Shown here: positions 1 to 7,716 of the stretch, piece after piece
Numbering within the stretch: position 1 is the first letter of the stretch
Layout: every line of letters begins with the position of its first letter
Assembly (NCBI GenBank): GCA_001556995.1
Contig: LSKF01000156.1
Coordinates: 1-56,321, forward strand
DNA length: 56,321 bases
DNA from: Erythrobacteraceae bacterium CCH12-C2
GTDB lineage: Bacteria > Pseudomonadota > Alphaproteobacteria > Sphingomonadales > Sphingomonadaceae
Reading direction: 5' to 3'
Notes under the pieces: model-generated
Database searches by the model: none
The model's input: the letters and a program-made list of their open reading frames with translations, nothing else
Told to the model about the DNA's origin: nothing
Program-made: the position numbers and the translations under genes

Positions 1-285
1 CCTAAACCCGGCTACGCGCCGGCCAGCATCATGCGGCCTTCACCGGATGGATACGAAGGAGATCGCCGAGGATGCTGATTGCGACGGCTGCGTCCGTGAA
101 ATCCTTCATATCCGGCACCACAGCCTATTCACGCCGCGTGACTTTGATGTCTCGCCCTATTTTGCGGTCATCAAACCCTCACTTGAGGGGGGATTCGACC
201 ATCGGCGTCTGGTCTGGGGGGCGCCAGGCGAAATGGCGTAATCCTCACGTCCGGCTACAATCGAGGAAATCAATTGAGACGCACT
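1..285. other. No gene recognised at window start
   Basis: Short open frames exist here on both strands, but none has a ribosome-binding site together with a recognisable protein pattern. It probably holds the tail of something outside the window or degenerate sequence. Confidence 0.5.
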
Positions 286-543
286 TCAATGCTTCTCAGG
301 GCCGCTCTTGAGCACTTTGGCACCACTGTAGCTAGGAACCAGAAATGGGACGGCAAAGTTGAGTGCGAATGCTCCCCAGGATATGCTTTGCCCCTGCCAT
401 ATAAGTGGGCGCTGATTGAGCGCGTTGAGGCAAGTGCCGACAATCAGCGCGATCTTGCAGGCGTTGCCGATCACGGGCTGGCTCAACTGGCTCAGTGGGC
501 AATTCATCGAGCCGATCACCAACGAACCCGATTGGCTTTGCAT
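286..543 (-). CDS. NrtS-like small membrane protein (nitrate/nitrite transporter NrtS family)
   Basis: The 85-aa product has two hydrophobic segments, around residues 26-44 and 53-75. The core (IALIVGTCLNALNQ, then WGAFALNFAVPFLVPSYSG) resembles the small two-helix NrtS family, described in cyanobacteria and proteobacteria as nitrate/nitrite transport proteins that work as dimers in the inner membrane. The ATG lies 3 nt after the stop of the NrsF-like gene, so the two are almost certainly co-transcribed. The internal Met13 is an alternative start. No nitrate reductase or other nitrogen gene is nearby, so the transport role is inferred from family resemblance only. Confidence 0.6.
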   Translation of the reverse strand: MQSQSGSLVIGSMNCPLSQLSQPVIGNACKIALIVGTCLNALNQRPLIWQGQSISWGAFALNFAVPFLVPSYSGAKVLKSGPEKH

Positions 544-546
544 TCA

Positions 547-1203
547 CTACCACCGAACCAACGAAGGCACAATCAGGCGACCTATTGCCGTCGCAAGGAA
601 AAGAGCGACAGAATGCCAGAGCCAGATGTGGACTATGTCGTTCTCCGGGCAATAGAGGGAGAACGTGAAGATCCCGAAGCTGCCCGCGGCGAGGCCGGTC
701 AAAAGGCCTGCCTGCTCGGGAGAGGTCGGTGCACCGCGGCGCAGCCACCAAATGAGCGAAGCCATGACGATCGCAGAAGTGCTACCGACAATCGTGAAGC
801 ACACCGTCCCGTGCGCGACGGACTCGTGCGCAAGCAGATCCTGACGCTGGCTAAACGCAAACAGAAGTGCAGCAATCGGCAAAAGGGTGACCATTGCCGC
901 AGGCCACATCCATCCAGTGTGGACGGCTCCAACTCTCGGGTGGCTCATTGTCACCACGCTACCGGCGGAGGCAGTCGCAAGCAAAAGGTATAGCCCGGTG
1001 GCAATCAGGTGGCTGGGTTCGAATTGGCCGGCGGCAAGATCAGCCCTGATCCCGAACAGTCCGATCATTGCAGACAAGCCCAAGCCCGCCGAGGCGATGG
1101 CTACGGCAAAACCTTGGGTTTGCTTAAGCGGACGGACCGGCTCGAGTTCGCAGACCAATTCGTCGATAAGCGTGTGGGTATTGGACATGATAATTTGACG
1201 CAT
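547..1203 (-). CDS. NrsF-like anti-sigma factor (DUF1109)
   Basis: This polytopic inner-membrane protein of about 213-218 aa has six predicted transmembrane helices and the family's conserved C-terminal pattern (FSLYCPENDIVHIWLWHS). NrsF proteins sequester an ECF sigma factor (SigF in Caulobacter) at the membrane through conserved cysteines and are normally encoded directly behind the sigma gene. Here no sigma gene precedes it: the 470 bp upstream contain no sigma-sized frame. The start is uncertain; ATG 1203 has AGGAA immediately before it, and ATG 1188 gives the usual compact N-terminus but has no clear ribosome-binding site. It is followed after 3 nt by the NrtS-like gene. Either it acts in trans or it has lost its partner. 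Confidence 0.7.
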   Translation of the reverse strand: MRQIIMSNTHTLIDELVCELEPVRPLKQTQGFAVAIASAGLGLSAMIGLFGIRADLAAGQFEPSHLIATGLYLLLATASAGSVVTMSHPRVGAVHTGWMWPAAMVTLLPIAALLFAFSQRQDLLAHESVAHGTVCFTIVGSTSAIVMASLIWWLRRGAPTSPEQAGLLTGLAAGSFGIFTFSLYCPENDIVHIWLWHSVALFLATAIGRLIVPSLVRW

Positions 1204-1672
1204 TTCCTGTCGCGGCGCGCGGGCTTGCTTGCCACTTCAGAATACTGTTCGTTCATACGAGAAGGAAGGTTACCCATCCGGGCCGTGAGCAAAAGGCCAA
1301 GGGTGCCCGCTTCTTGTGACGTGCCCGTAGCTCGTCACGATTTGATCATGCAGGAAAAAACGGCGCTGGCCAAGACTGTCACAACTCCGTCGCTGAGGCG
1401 CCCGGGTATGACACTTTCCCTTCGCAATGGGGGTGTTTTGCGCGGGGGGATTATCTCGGCCAGCACCGAGGCGACCCGTGGGCTTCTCGTCCCTTCGGGT
1501 TAGCGGGCTGTCGCAATGCTTCGGTTGGAACGTGATGGCGGTGAAGAGGGAGGAATTTTGGCGCGACAGTCATTCAGGAGTACCGGCAAACAAATGGCTC
1601 TAGCTGCAATTCTCGTCGCCGGTTTCGCAGATTTCTTGCATCGGGTTACATGCGGGGCTCGCAATCGCGCGC
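1204..1672. other. Non-coding or degenerate stretch upstream of nrsF-like gene
   Basis: No convincing gene is seen on either strand; the open frames lack family patterns and ribosome-binding sites. This is where a cognate ECF sigma gene would be expected, so the stretch may mark a deletion. It must also hold the promoter of the nrsF-nrtS operon. Confidence 0.5.
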
Positions 1673-2236
1673 TTATTTGTGGTCGTGAAAAAAGACGCCG
1701 ATGCCGTGCCGAACCGTGGCGACGAGAGGATCGAAAGCACACCCGGCACGAACCGAGATCCGAAGCCCCACGTAGAATGCGACCAAGGCGCGGGCGCGTC
1801 CGAGTAAGGGGTCCGCGTCGTCAAGCTTTCGGGCAAAGGTAAAGGCGAGGCGTTCCATTGCGTCCGACACGGCAGTCCCTATCGCAGGATCAATCATGGT
1901 GCGGTCAGCTCCGGCGTTACACAGGAAGCAGCCGCGCCGATGACTTGACTCAGCCTCTGCGATGACAATCGCAAACAGCGCCGCAAATGCGTCGCGCGGG
2001 TTATCATGCTGGGCAAGGACGCGAGCGGCCTCGGCGGCCTCGTGCTGCTCGTAGTGTCGCAGAGCCGCCAGATAGATCCCGCGCTTGTCGCCGAATTCAC
2101 GATAGAGGCTTTGCTTGGCGAGGCCGGTCGCAAGTTCGATATCGTGCAACGAGGTGCCCTCGTAGCCCTGAAGCCAGAACAGTTCCTTAACGGCGGCAAT
2201 CGCTGTTTCGGGGTCGAAATTTTTGGGTCTGCCCAT
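1673..2236 (-). CDS. TetR/AcrR family transcriptional regulator
   Basis: The 187-aa product has an N-terminal TetR DNA-binding domain (residues 1-55: start MGRPKNFD, helix-turn-helix around GTSLHDIELATGLAKQSLYREFGDK split over two helices) and a C-terminal ligand domain with RRGCFLCNAG, typical of the AcrR group. An upstream ATG at 2308 is possible, but the family N-terminus MGRPK fits ATG 2236. It is divergent from the carboxymuconolactone-decarboxylase-fold gene at 2377. A 16-bp perfect palindrome in front of that gene is the likely operator, so this regulator probably represses the neighbouring operon. The ligand is unknown. Confidence 0.85.
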   Translation of the reverse strand: MGRPKNFDPETAIAAVKELFWLQGYEGTSLHDIELATGLAKQSLYREFGDKRGIYLAALRHYEQHEAAEAARVLAQHDNPRDAFAALFAIVIAEAESSHRRGCFLCNAGADRTMIDPAIGTAVSDAMERLAFTFARKLDDADPLLGRARALVAFYVGLRISVRAGCAFDPLVATVRHGIGVFFHDHK

Positions 2237-2294
2237 AGCGCGAACTTTTTTGTTGACTGATTGGTCCGTAACATATAGAGCGATTCTCGAGACG

Positions 2295-2327
2295 GCGCAA
2301 GAGGCCATACCCAGACTTCTTGCGCCT
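2295..2327. repeat. Inverted repeat GGCGCAAGA...TCTTGCGCC in divergent promoter region
   Basis: Perfect 9-bp arms (2295-2303 and 2319-2327) are separated by 15 nt and followed by TCTCTTTT. It could form a hairpin (terminator or attenuator) or be a second operator between the TetR gene and the 2377 gene. Confidence 0.45.
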
Positions 2328-2343
2328 CTCTTTTGATCTAATT

Positions 2344-2359
2344 GTTACCATATGGTAAC
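2344..2359. promoter_or_regulatory. 16-bp palindrome, probable TetR operator
   Basis: GTTACCATATGGTAAC is a perfect palindrome 17 bp upstream of the 2377 start codon. It overlaps a possible promoter (TTGATC at 2334, TAACTT at 2356). TetR repressors bind such dyads, and the divergent TetR gene is the obvious candidate. A GTTAC half-site also occurs near the tetR promoter, at about 2268 on the minus strand. Confidence 0.6.
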
Positions 2360-2376
2360 TTACTAGGAGATGCACA

Positions 2377-2916
2377 ATGACCCGTATCAATCCCGTTCTC
2401 GACACCAATGCCTCGCCCGAAGCAGCAGCGCTGTTTGCCGCAATCAAGGGCAAAGTCGGCATGGTTCCCAATCTGTACCGCACGACCGCGCAGCGCCCGG
2501 CCGTGCTTTCCGCGCTGCTTGGCCTCGGTGACGCGCTCGGCAAAGGCACGTTCGATGCCAAGACCCGCGAAGCAATCGCGCTGACGGTCGCAAAGGCCAA
2601 TCGCTGCGACTACTGCGCCTCGGCCCACAGCGCCATTTCGGCTTCGATGAAGGTCGGCCAGGAAGAAATTCTTGCCAACCTCAACGGGACATCGGGCAAC
2701 CCGCGCCTTGCGGCCATTCTGGCGCTTGCCTCGCGGATCGTTGCAGAGAAGGGCCATCTAACTGATGCCGATCTTGCCGACGCGCGAGCTGCTGGCCTTG
2801 ACGATGGCGATATCATCGAAGTGACAGCCAATGTCGTCGCCAATATTTTCACCAATTACATCAACCACATTGCCCAGACCGACATCGATTTTCCGGTCGT
2901 GGCCACCGCAGCCTGA
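2377..2916 (+). CDS. Carboxymuconolactone decarboxylase-fold (AhpD-like) protein
   Basis: The 179-aa cytoplasmic alpha-helical protein carries the AhpD/CMD motif NRCDYCASAHSAI, with a CxxC redox pair followed by histidine. The motif suggests peroxidase-related thiol chemistry (alkyl-hydroperoxidase-like) rather than true decarboxylase activity. The start is supported by TAGGAG 7 nt upstream. It is the first gene of a likely operon with the DUF417 gene (36 nt to its start) and sits directly behind the palindromic operator. A second CMD-fold gene lies at 4403. The physiological substrate cannot be told from sequence. Confidence 0.85.
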   Translation: MTRINPVLDTNASPEAAALFAAIKGKVGMVPNLYRTTAQRPAVLSALLGLGDALGKGTFDAKTREAIALTVAKANRCDYCASAHSAISASMKVGQEEILANLNGTSGNPRLAAILALASRIVAEKGHLTDADLADARAAGLDDGDIIEVTANVVANIFTNYINHIAQTDIDFPVVATAA

Positions 2917-2951
2917 GGCCCTTGGCCACAGCTGACACAAGGAAGTTCGTC

Positions 2952-3440
2952 ATGACAACAATTACCCAAGAGGGCGCTGCGCCGATCAATTCGGGCGCGC
3001 TTGAAAATGCTGCACGCACGGCAGTCTACCTATCCCTGCCGGTCATCTTCGTCTGGTTTGGGGCGATGAAGTTCACCGCCTACGAAGCCGAGGCCATCAA
3101 TGGGCTGATCGCCAACAGCCCTTTCATTTCGTTCCTGCTCGGGATCTTCTCTGGCCAGGGCATCTCTAACATCATCGGCGGCATCGAGGTCGTCATCGGG
3201 TTGCTTATCTCGGCTCGGTTCGTGGCTCCGCGGCTCGCGCATTACGGAGCACTGGCGGCGGCGGCAACCTTTGTCCTGACATCGAGCTTCTTTCTGACGA
3301 CGCCCGGCGTGTTTGAGCCAAGCGTCGGCGGACTCGGCATTTCGGTGCTGCCCGGCCAGTTTCTGCTCAAGGACATCGGCCTCTTTGCTTTGTCGCTGTG
3401 GGCTGCGGCCGACAGCCTCGCAGCGGCCAGGGCACCCTAA
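2952..3440 (+). CDS. DUF417 family inner-membrane protein
   Basis: The 162-aa membrane protein has about four transmembrane helices and the family signature FVWFGAMKFTAYEAEAI near residue 30. DUF417 (YkgB/RclC group) proteins are inner-membrane proteins linked to reactive chlorine or oxidative stress in some bacteria. ATG 2952 is chosen because AAGGA lies 8 nt before it; an upstream ATG at 2922 lacks one. Together with the preceding CMD protein and TetR regulator it suggests an electrophile/oxidant response module, which is inference. Confidence 0.8.
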   Translation: MTTITQEGAAPINSGALENAARTAVYLSLPVIFVWFGAMKFTAYEAEAINGLIANSPFISFLLGIFSGQGISNIIGGIEVVIGLLISARFVAPRLAHYGALAAAATFVLTSSFFLTTPGVFEPSVGGLGISVLPGQFLLKDIGLFALSLWAAADSLAAARAP

Positions 3441-3497
3441 GACAAGACTCACCTCATAACATGTTCTCCTCCCCTACTGAGAATAAGGAAAACAATC

Positions 3498-4106
3498 ATG
3501 AAGCATGCAATTCTCGCAGCCATTGCGCTTGCGGCAACCGCCACTCCCGCCTTTGCGCAGGATGCTCAGCCATTCGAGGGCCCGTTCATCGGGGCGAGCG
3601 CTGGCTGGAACCGGGCCGAAGCGGCCGGGCGCACGGAAGGGGGGCAACCCCTTGATGGCGAAGCAGCCCGCGATTCGGTCGTGATCGGCGCTTTTGCGGG
3701 CTATGATCACAAAGTTGTAGACCGTGTGGTTCTTGGCGCCGAAGCGGGCTTCAGCATCGCCTTGGATGACAGCAGCGCGGGTCGATCTGCTGGCAATCAA
3801 ATCACGCTTGATGAACGCTACAGCTTCGATCTGACAGGTCGGGCAGGCTATCTCGTAACAGATGATGTGCTCATTTATGCCCGTGGCGGCTATGCCAACA
3901 GCCGCGTGCGGACGGAGATCGAGCAGGCTGGCGGTGTGGCAACTCGCAGTGACAATCGCGATGGCTGGCTGGTCGGCGGAGGCTCAGAATATGCGATCTC
4001 GCCCAATATCCGGGCCCGGGTTGAATATCGCTACAGCGACTTCGGTTCCGATGGCCGCAATAGCGAACGACATCAGGCGCTGGTCGGTGTTTCCTACAAG
4101 TTCTGA
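3498..4106 (+). CDS. Outer-membrane beta-barrel protein (porin-like, OmpA-type barrel)
   Basis: The 202-aa product has a clear Sec signal peptide (cleavage after ATPAFA, about residue 20). It continues as an eight-strand type barrel: glycine/aromatic alternation, FIGASAGWNR at the N-end, YARGGYANS, then VEYRYSDFG and a terminal phenylalanine (VGVSYKF) that fits BAM recognition. Similar proteins are annotated as porin family or outer-membrane protein in sphingomonads. AAGGAAA precedes the ATG. The preceding gene ends 57 nt upstream, so it may be in the same transcript; a hairpin follows at 4119. Confidence 0.8.
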   Translation: MKHAILAAIALAATATPAFAQDAQPFEGPFIGASAGWNRAEAAGRTEGGQPLDGEAARDSVVIGAFAGYDHKVVDRVVLGAEAGFSIALDDSSAGRSAGNQITLDERYSFDLTGRAGYLVTDDVLIYARGGYANSRVRTEIEQAGGVATRSDNRDGWLVGGGSEYAISPNIRARVEYRYSDFGSDGRNSERHQALVGVSYKF

Positions 4107-4118
4107 TCTCATGGTTGT

Positions 4119-4143
4119 GGGGGCGACGTCAAGCGTTGCCCCC
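4119..4143 (+). terminator. Terminator-like hairpin after the barrel gene
   Basis: A stem GGGGGCGACG / CGTTGCCCCC (ten pairs, one G-U) with a 5-nt loop lies 13 nt after the stop codon, followed by TTAGCCTTG. The U-tract is weak, so termination may be partial. Confidence 0.45.
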
Positions 4144-4167
4144 TTAGCCTTGATCAAGGAGGTTGCC

Positions 4168-4329
4168 ATGTACCCGACAAGCATTGCGCAAGTCGTAACG
4201 TTTCCGCTCGTTCGCTTCGCCAGTCAAAATGACGCGGCGCTCAATGCCTTGGCAGGAGGCTCCATCATGATGGCGTTGGCCTGCGCAACGGTCGCTTTGA
4301 CAAGCAACTTGTTGAGATCACGCCCATAG
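4168..4329 (+). CDS. Small hypothetical membrane protein (53 aa)
   Basis: The ATG is preceded at 6 nt by AAGGAGG, an almost ideal ribosome-binding site, which is the main support for this gene. The 53-aa product ends in one hydrophobic helix (LAGGSIMMALACATVALTSNLL, residues about 28-49) and a basic tail. It lies between the barrel gene and the second CMD gene on the same strand. No family was recognised. Confidence 0.5.
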   Translation: MYPTSIAQVVTFPLVRFASQNDAALNALAGGSIMMALACATVALTSNLLRSRP

Positions 4330-4402
4330 CACCCCCTTGCACAATTATGTATGTGCATCCATAAAAAGCTTATCACGGCCACAGGCAAGAGCGAGACCAA
4401 CT

Positions 4403-4969
4403 ATGAACTTTCCTTTGCACGATGAAACCACCGCCCCCGAGGCAGCCCGTGAACACCTCGAGGCGACCCGACGTAGCTTTGGCATGATCCCCAATCTCGA
4501 GCGTGTCATGGCGAATGCCCCCGCGTTGCTTGCGACCTATAGCTTCGGGTGGGAAGTTTTCGACGAGACCTCTCTTTCGCCCGTGGAACGGCAGATCGTC
4601 TACCAGACGGCCAACTTCGAAAACGAGTGTAATTACTGCGTTCCCTGGCACACCTTGCTCGTCAAGCAAGCGGGTGCGGATACTGAAACAGTCGAAGCGC
4701 TGCGGCGCGGTAGTCGCCTGCCAGATCCGCGCCACGAAGCACTGCGCCAGTTCACTCGAACTATGATCCTGAACCGCGGCAAGGCCACTGCCGCCGACCT
4801 TGAAGCTTTCCTAGCGGCCGGATTTACGACTCAACAGGCACTCGAGGTCGTTTTGGGCATAGCAATCAAGACGATGAGCAATTTCACGAATTCGATCGCC
4901 GGCACACCGCTCGATGCGCAAGTTTCGCGCCTCATCTGGCAGAAGCCGTTGGCAAGCTCAGCAGAGTAA
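4403..4969 (+). CDS. Carboxymuconolactone decarboxylase-fold protein, second copy
   Basis: The 188-aa product carries NECNYCVPWHTLL, a CxxC AhpD/CMD motif, and the N-terminal SFGMIPNLERVMA stretch typical of peroxidase-related CMD proteins. ATG 4403 (MNFPLHDET) is preferred over 4337, which would add an unlikely basic extension. It is paralogous to the 2377 protein but only distantly similar. It is followed 73 nt later by a co-oriented LysR gene that may regulate this cluster. Confidence 0.82.
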   Translation: MNFPLHDETTAPEAAREHLEATRRSFGMIPNLERVMANAPALLATYSFGWEVFDETSLSPVERQIVYQTANFENECNYCVPWHTLLVKQAGADTETVEALRRGSRLPDPRHEALRQFTRTMILNRGKATAADLEAFLAAGFTTQQALEVVLGIAIKTMSNFTNSIAGTPLDAQVSRLIWQKPLASSAE

Positions 4970-5042
4970 GCCGGATTGACGCAGGCCGTGCCGTTTGTCG
5001 GACGGGTAATGGTCGGATTCTGAGCCTGGGGGTTTCGCTCGT

Positions 5043-5939
5043 ATGCCGTTTGAACTTCGGCAACTTCGCTATGCAATCGCTGCGGCCGATATGCGCAGTT
5101 TTGCCCGCGCTGCTTCGGCCATGAATGTCAAACAGGCGACCCTGAGCCGAAGGGTGACCGACTTGGAACATTCACTCGGCCTGAAGTTGTTCGAGCGTAC
5201 GACGCGCGGGGCTCAGCCAACGATTAACGGAAGCGCTTTCATCGAGCAAGCTCGTCGGCTAGTTACTGACGCTGACAATCTTCAAACCACCGCCCGAAAC
5301 GTAAGCTACGGCCTCCATGGCAGGCTGGCAATCGGCTATTGCTCACCGCTTCTGTCTGGAAACCTCAAGTTGGCTTTTGCCGAATATCTTAGCAAATTTC
5401 CGGATGTTCAGTTTAACGGCATTGAGGCCGCCCCCGAGAAATTGCTTCAAGGTTTGCAATCCCGCACTATCGATGTTGCCATTGCACCCATCGGGCTGGA
5501 CGATACCTCCGTCAGTTCGCGCCCACTCTGGTCGGAGCGATTGTGTGCAGTTCTACTCGAAGATCATCGATTGCTCACCCAAGAGCGCATTTACTGGCAC
5601 GATCTGCGGCGCGAGGTACTGGTTGTGCCAAGCAATGGCCTGGGGCCGATTACCGGCAGCTTGATCTCTGCCCGCCTTACCGAGCAGGGGTTCCGCCCCA
5701 ACATCATTTATCAGGACACCAGTTTGGAAAGTGTGCTGAGTATGATTTCGACGAAGCGTTATATCTCGGTCGCCACTGAGGCCTCTCAAGGCATTGCATG
5801 GCCTGACCTTCACTTTCGCGAAATCTATGATCCTGCTGGCCCCGCTCGGCTCGAGTTCGCCCTCTACTGGCGCGAGGATAACGAGAACCCGGCCCTCCAG
5901 CGCTTCTTTCGGATGATCGAGGAGCGCTACCCGGCCTGA
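5043..5939 (+). CDS. LysR family transcriptional regulator
   Basis: The 298-aa protein has an N-terminal winged helix-turn-helix (residues about 1-60: FELRQLRYAIAAADMRSFARAA, then KQATLSRRVTDLE) and a C-terminal periplasmic-binding-like effector domain. Its length is normal for the family. Its 3' end overlaps the converging DUF2274 gene by 13 bp, which may mark a junction between this module and the conjugation scar. The target is unknown; the co-oriented CMD/barrel genes are candidates. Confidence 0.9.
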   Translation: MPFELRQLRYAIAAADMRSFARAASAMNVKQATLSRRVTDLEHSLGLKLFERTTRGAQPTINGSAFIEQARRLVTDADNLQTTARNVSYGLHGRLAIGYCSPLLSGNLKLAFAEYLSKFPDVQFNGIEAAPEKLLQGLQSRTIDVAIAPIGLDDTSVSSRPLWSERLCAVLLEDHRLLTQERIYWHDLRREVLVVPSNGLGPITGSLISARLTEQGFRPNIIYQDTSLESVLSMISTKRYISVATEASQGIAWPDLHFREIYDPAGPARLEFALYWREDNENPALQRFFRMIEERYPA

Positions 5940-6154
5940 CCCGATCGCCGCAATCTGGCGAAGGACCGGTCGGTCGCGATGAAGCGCTCGATCATCGGCG
6001 GGATCAGTCGCTCGGGTGTGGGAGCATCGCTGGTATCGCCGCCGTTGATCGCCAAGCCATAGGCAAGCAGGTCGCGGTGGAGGCGGGACGAGAGCTCGAC
6101 AGTTACCTTGACCGGCTTTTCGTCGGCCAGATCGGCCAGTTTCAATCGGGTCAT
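5927..6154 (-). CDS. DUF2274 protein (trb conjugation operon tail)
   Basis: The 75-aa protein has the family pattern TRLKLADLADEKPVKVTVEL ... HRDLLAYGLAI ... PPMIERFIATDRSFARLRR. DUF2274 genes normally follow trbI at the end of P-type (trb) conjugation operons. The start codon overlaps the stop of a trbI remnant (ATGA), as in intact operons. ATG 6154 is chosen over the upstream 6286 for that reason. The rest of the operon is missing, so this is probably a relic. Confidence 0.8.
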   Translation of the reverse strand: MTRLKLADLADEKPVKVTVELSSRLHRDLLAYGLAINGGDTSDAPTPERLIPPMIERFIATDRSFARLRRSGQAG

Positions 6155-6246
6155 GATCCTCCTCCCAAGATCAGGTCGCGGGTCACCAGAACGCGCACGG
6201 GGAAACCCGGACGGATCGTCAAGGTCGGGCGCACATCGAGTTCGCG
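6151..6246 (-). pseudogene. trbI: trbI C-terminal remnant
   Basis: Thirty-one in-frame codons (LDVRPTLTIRPGFPVRVLV, then TRDLIL) match the C-terminus of TrbI, the periplasm-spanning VirB10-like protein of P-type conjugation systems. Similarity stops abruptly upstream of about 6246, where unrelated sequence begins. Only the last 31 of more than 350 residues remain. Confidence 0.75.
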
Positions 6247-6324
6247 GCTGGGGGACCTTTGCTGTGATGGTAGACTCCGAAGGCAATCGCTTTGTGTTGT
6301 CGTCGAGAAACTGAGAGACCGCCG

Positions 6325-6693
6325 ATGTCGGACAAAACCATAGCAGAACGCTTGGAAGTCAAGCGCGAGCGGCGACTGGCCTTGATTGATGCGCCTGAAC
6401 CGTTGGATTGGGCGATCGGGGCGATGGATCGCCGTGCCGAACTGGACACGGCAGACGTCGCCGTTCTCTTCGCGTTTGATCGCGCAGCTCTGGAAATCAA
6501 GCTTCCAGATTTGCTGACTTCGATCACACCGTCGGCAATCCTTTGGCTCGCCTATCCCAAGCTCAGTTCACCTCTTGCTGGTGATCTCAACCGCGAGACC
6601 GTTCGGCGCATAGGATCAGATCACGGCATGAAGATTGTTAGCCAGATTGCAGTCGATAGTGATTGGTCTGCAATGCGATTAAAGCGCGCTTGA
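6325..6693 (+). CDS. DUF3052-like conserved protein
   Basis: The 122-aa soluble protein begins MSDKTIAERLEVK and contains VAVLFAFDRAALE, AILWLAYPKLSS and DWSAMRLKR at its end. These resemble small conserved proteins annotated as DUF3052. No catalytic motif is visible. ATG 6325 is chosen because it gives the usual start; the upstream ATG at 6292 would add 11 unlikely residues. It stands alone between the trbI scar and the monooxygenase fragment. Function unknown. Confidence 0.6.
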   Translation: MSDKTIAERLEVKRERRLALIDAPEPLDWAIGAMDRRAELDTADVAVLFAFDRAALEIKLPDLLTSITPSAILWLAYPKLSSPLAGDLNRETVRRIGSDHGMKIVSQIAVDSDWSAMRLKRA

Positions 6694-6851
6694 GGTGCAG
6701 CCGGATATGACCACTTCGGGGTCGATTTGCGAATTTCCGCTTCTGGCGAAAATCCTGCTGAAACGGCCGGTCCGCTTTGGCAAACATCATCGATCAAGCA
6801 AATGGCGAGAGCAGGGGTCGATCGGCCTCCTCCTCCTCAAGAGCAGCGCCG

Positions 6852-7654
6852 TTATGCGACGCGCGCGGCATAATCGGGCATGGTGTGCGTGGCGCGAAGG
6901 CGCGGTTCGGATAGGGCCGTGGGTATGGCGCGGAGTGCCGTGAGCATCAGGAACTGCACCGGGCGCGGCCCGTGGGCACCGAGCCGTGCCAGTGCCGATT
7001 CCCGTACGAACATCCGCGCCCTCTTCAGACGCAGGCGCTCGTATAGCGCGGCCACCTGCGCGGGCGCCACCGCTGCGGCGATCGCTTGAAGGGCAGCGGC
7101 GTCCTCCAGTCCCTGACAGGCTCCCTGACCGAGATTGGGCTCCATCGCATGGGCGGCATCGCCGACACGGATGATCCCGGGGGCGCAAAGCGTCTTGGGC
7201 GGCGGCTTGGCGTGGACGACGAAGGGGATGAGCGCATCAGGCGCGGTGGCAGCTATCGCCTCGCTAACCGCAAGCGGCCAGCCTTCGGCGGCGGCGGCGC
7301 AGGCGGCCCAATCGGGCATCGGAGCAGCTTCGGGTTGGGTGCGCATCAGGAACCAGTAGCGGCGGTTGTCTGGCAGCTCGAACACGCCAAACCGCTGGTG
7401 GCTGCCCCAATACTCTGCCGCGACCCCTTCAAGTCCCAGCCCCGCGACCCGGCCTGATAGCGCCAGCACGCCGCCGTAGCCCGAATAGGCGGACAGTGCA
7501 CCGGAGTTGCTCGGTGCGCGGATGCCGCCGGCGTCCACCACCAGATCGCTGGTGAACACCTCCCCGCTCACCAGCGTCACCCGCCCCGGAGCAACATCAC
7601 CGACTTCGTAACCGAGCCGCAGCCGCTCTGGCCCCAACGCCACCAGCAGGCCTG
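6852..7654 (-). pseudogene. FAD-dependent monooxygenase, C-terminal fragment
   Basis: About 267 codons of a class A flavoprotein monooxygenase remain. They include the second FAD-binding motif GDAAHAMEPNLGQGACQGLEDA (written here as two overlapping blocks, GDAAHAMEPN and GQGACQGLEDA) and the C-terminal dimer region. The N-terminal GxGxxG nucleotide-binding part and the start codon are missing. The frame runs into the left end of transposon A at about 7655, and the other flank of that transposon is an IS3 fragment, so the 5' half has been lost rather than displaced. Confidence 0.8.
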
Positions 7655-7685
7655 AGTGCATTATTGGGACACAGATATACGGTAG
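7655..7685 (+). repeat. Transposon A left terminal inverted repeat
   Basis: 31 bp identical to the reverse complement of 12762-12792. Its outer part interrupts the monooxygenase reading frame. Confidence 0.85.
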
Positions 7686-7716
7686 GATTGGATCTGGCGG
7701 GATAGGCAGATTTCGA

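Noticed and set aside
1204..1672. Hidden ECF sigma gene upstream of the NrsF-like gene
   Set aside because: No frame on the minus strand shows region 2 or region 4 sigma motifs; short frames there look random.
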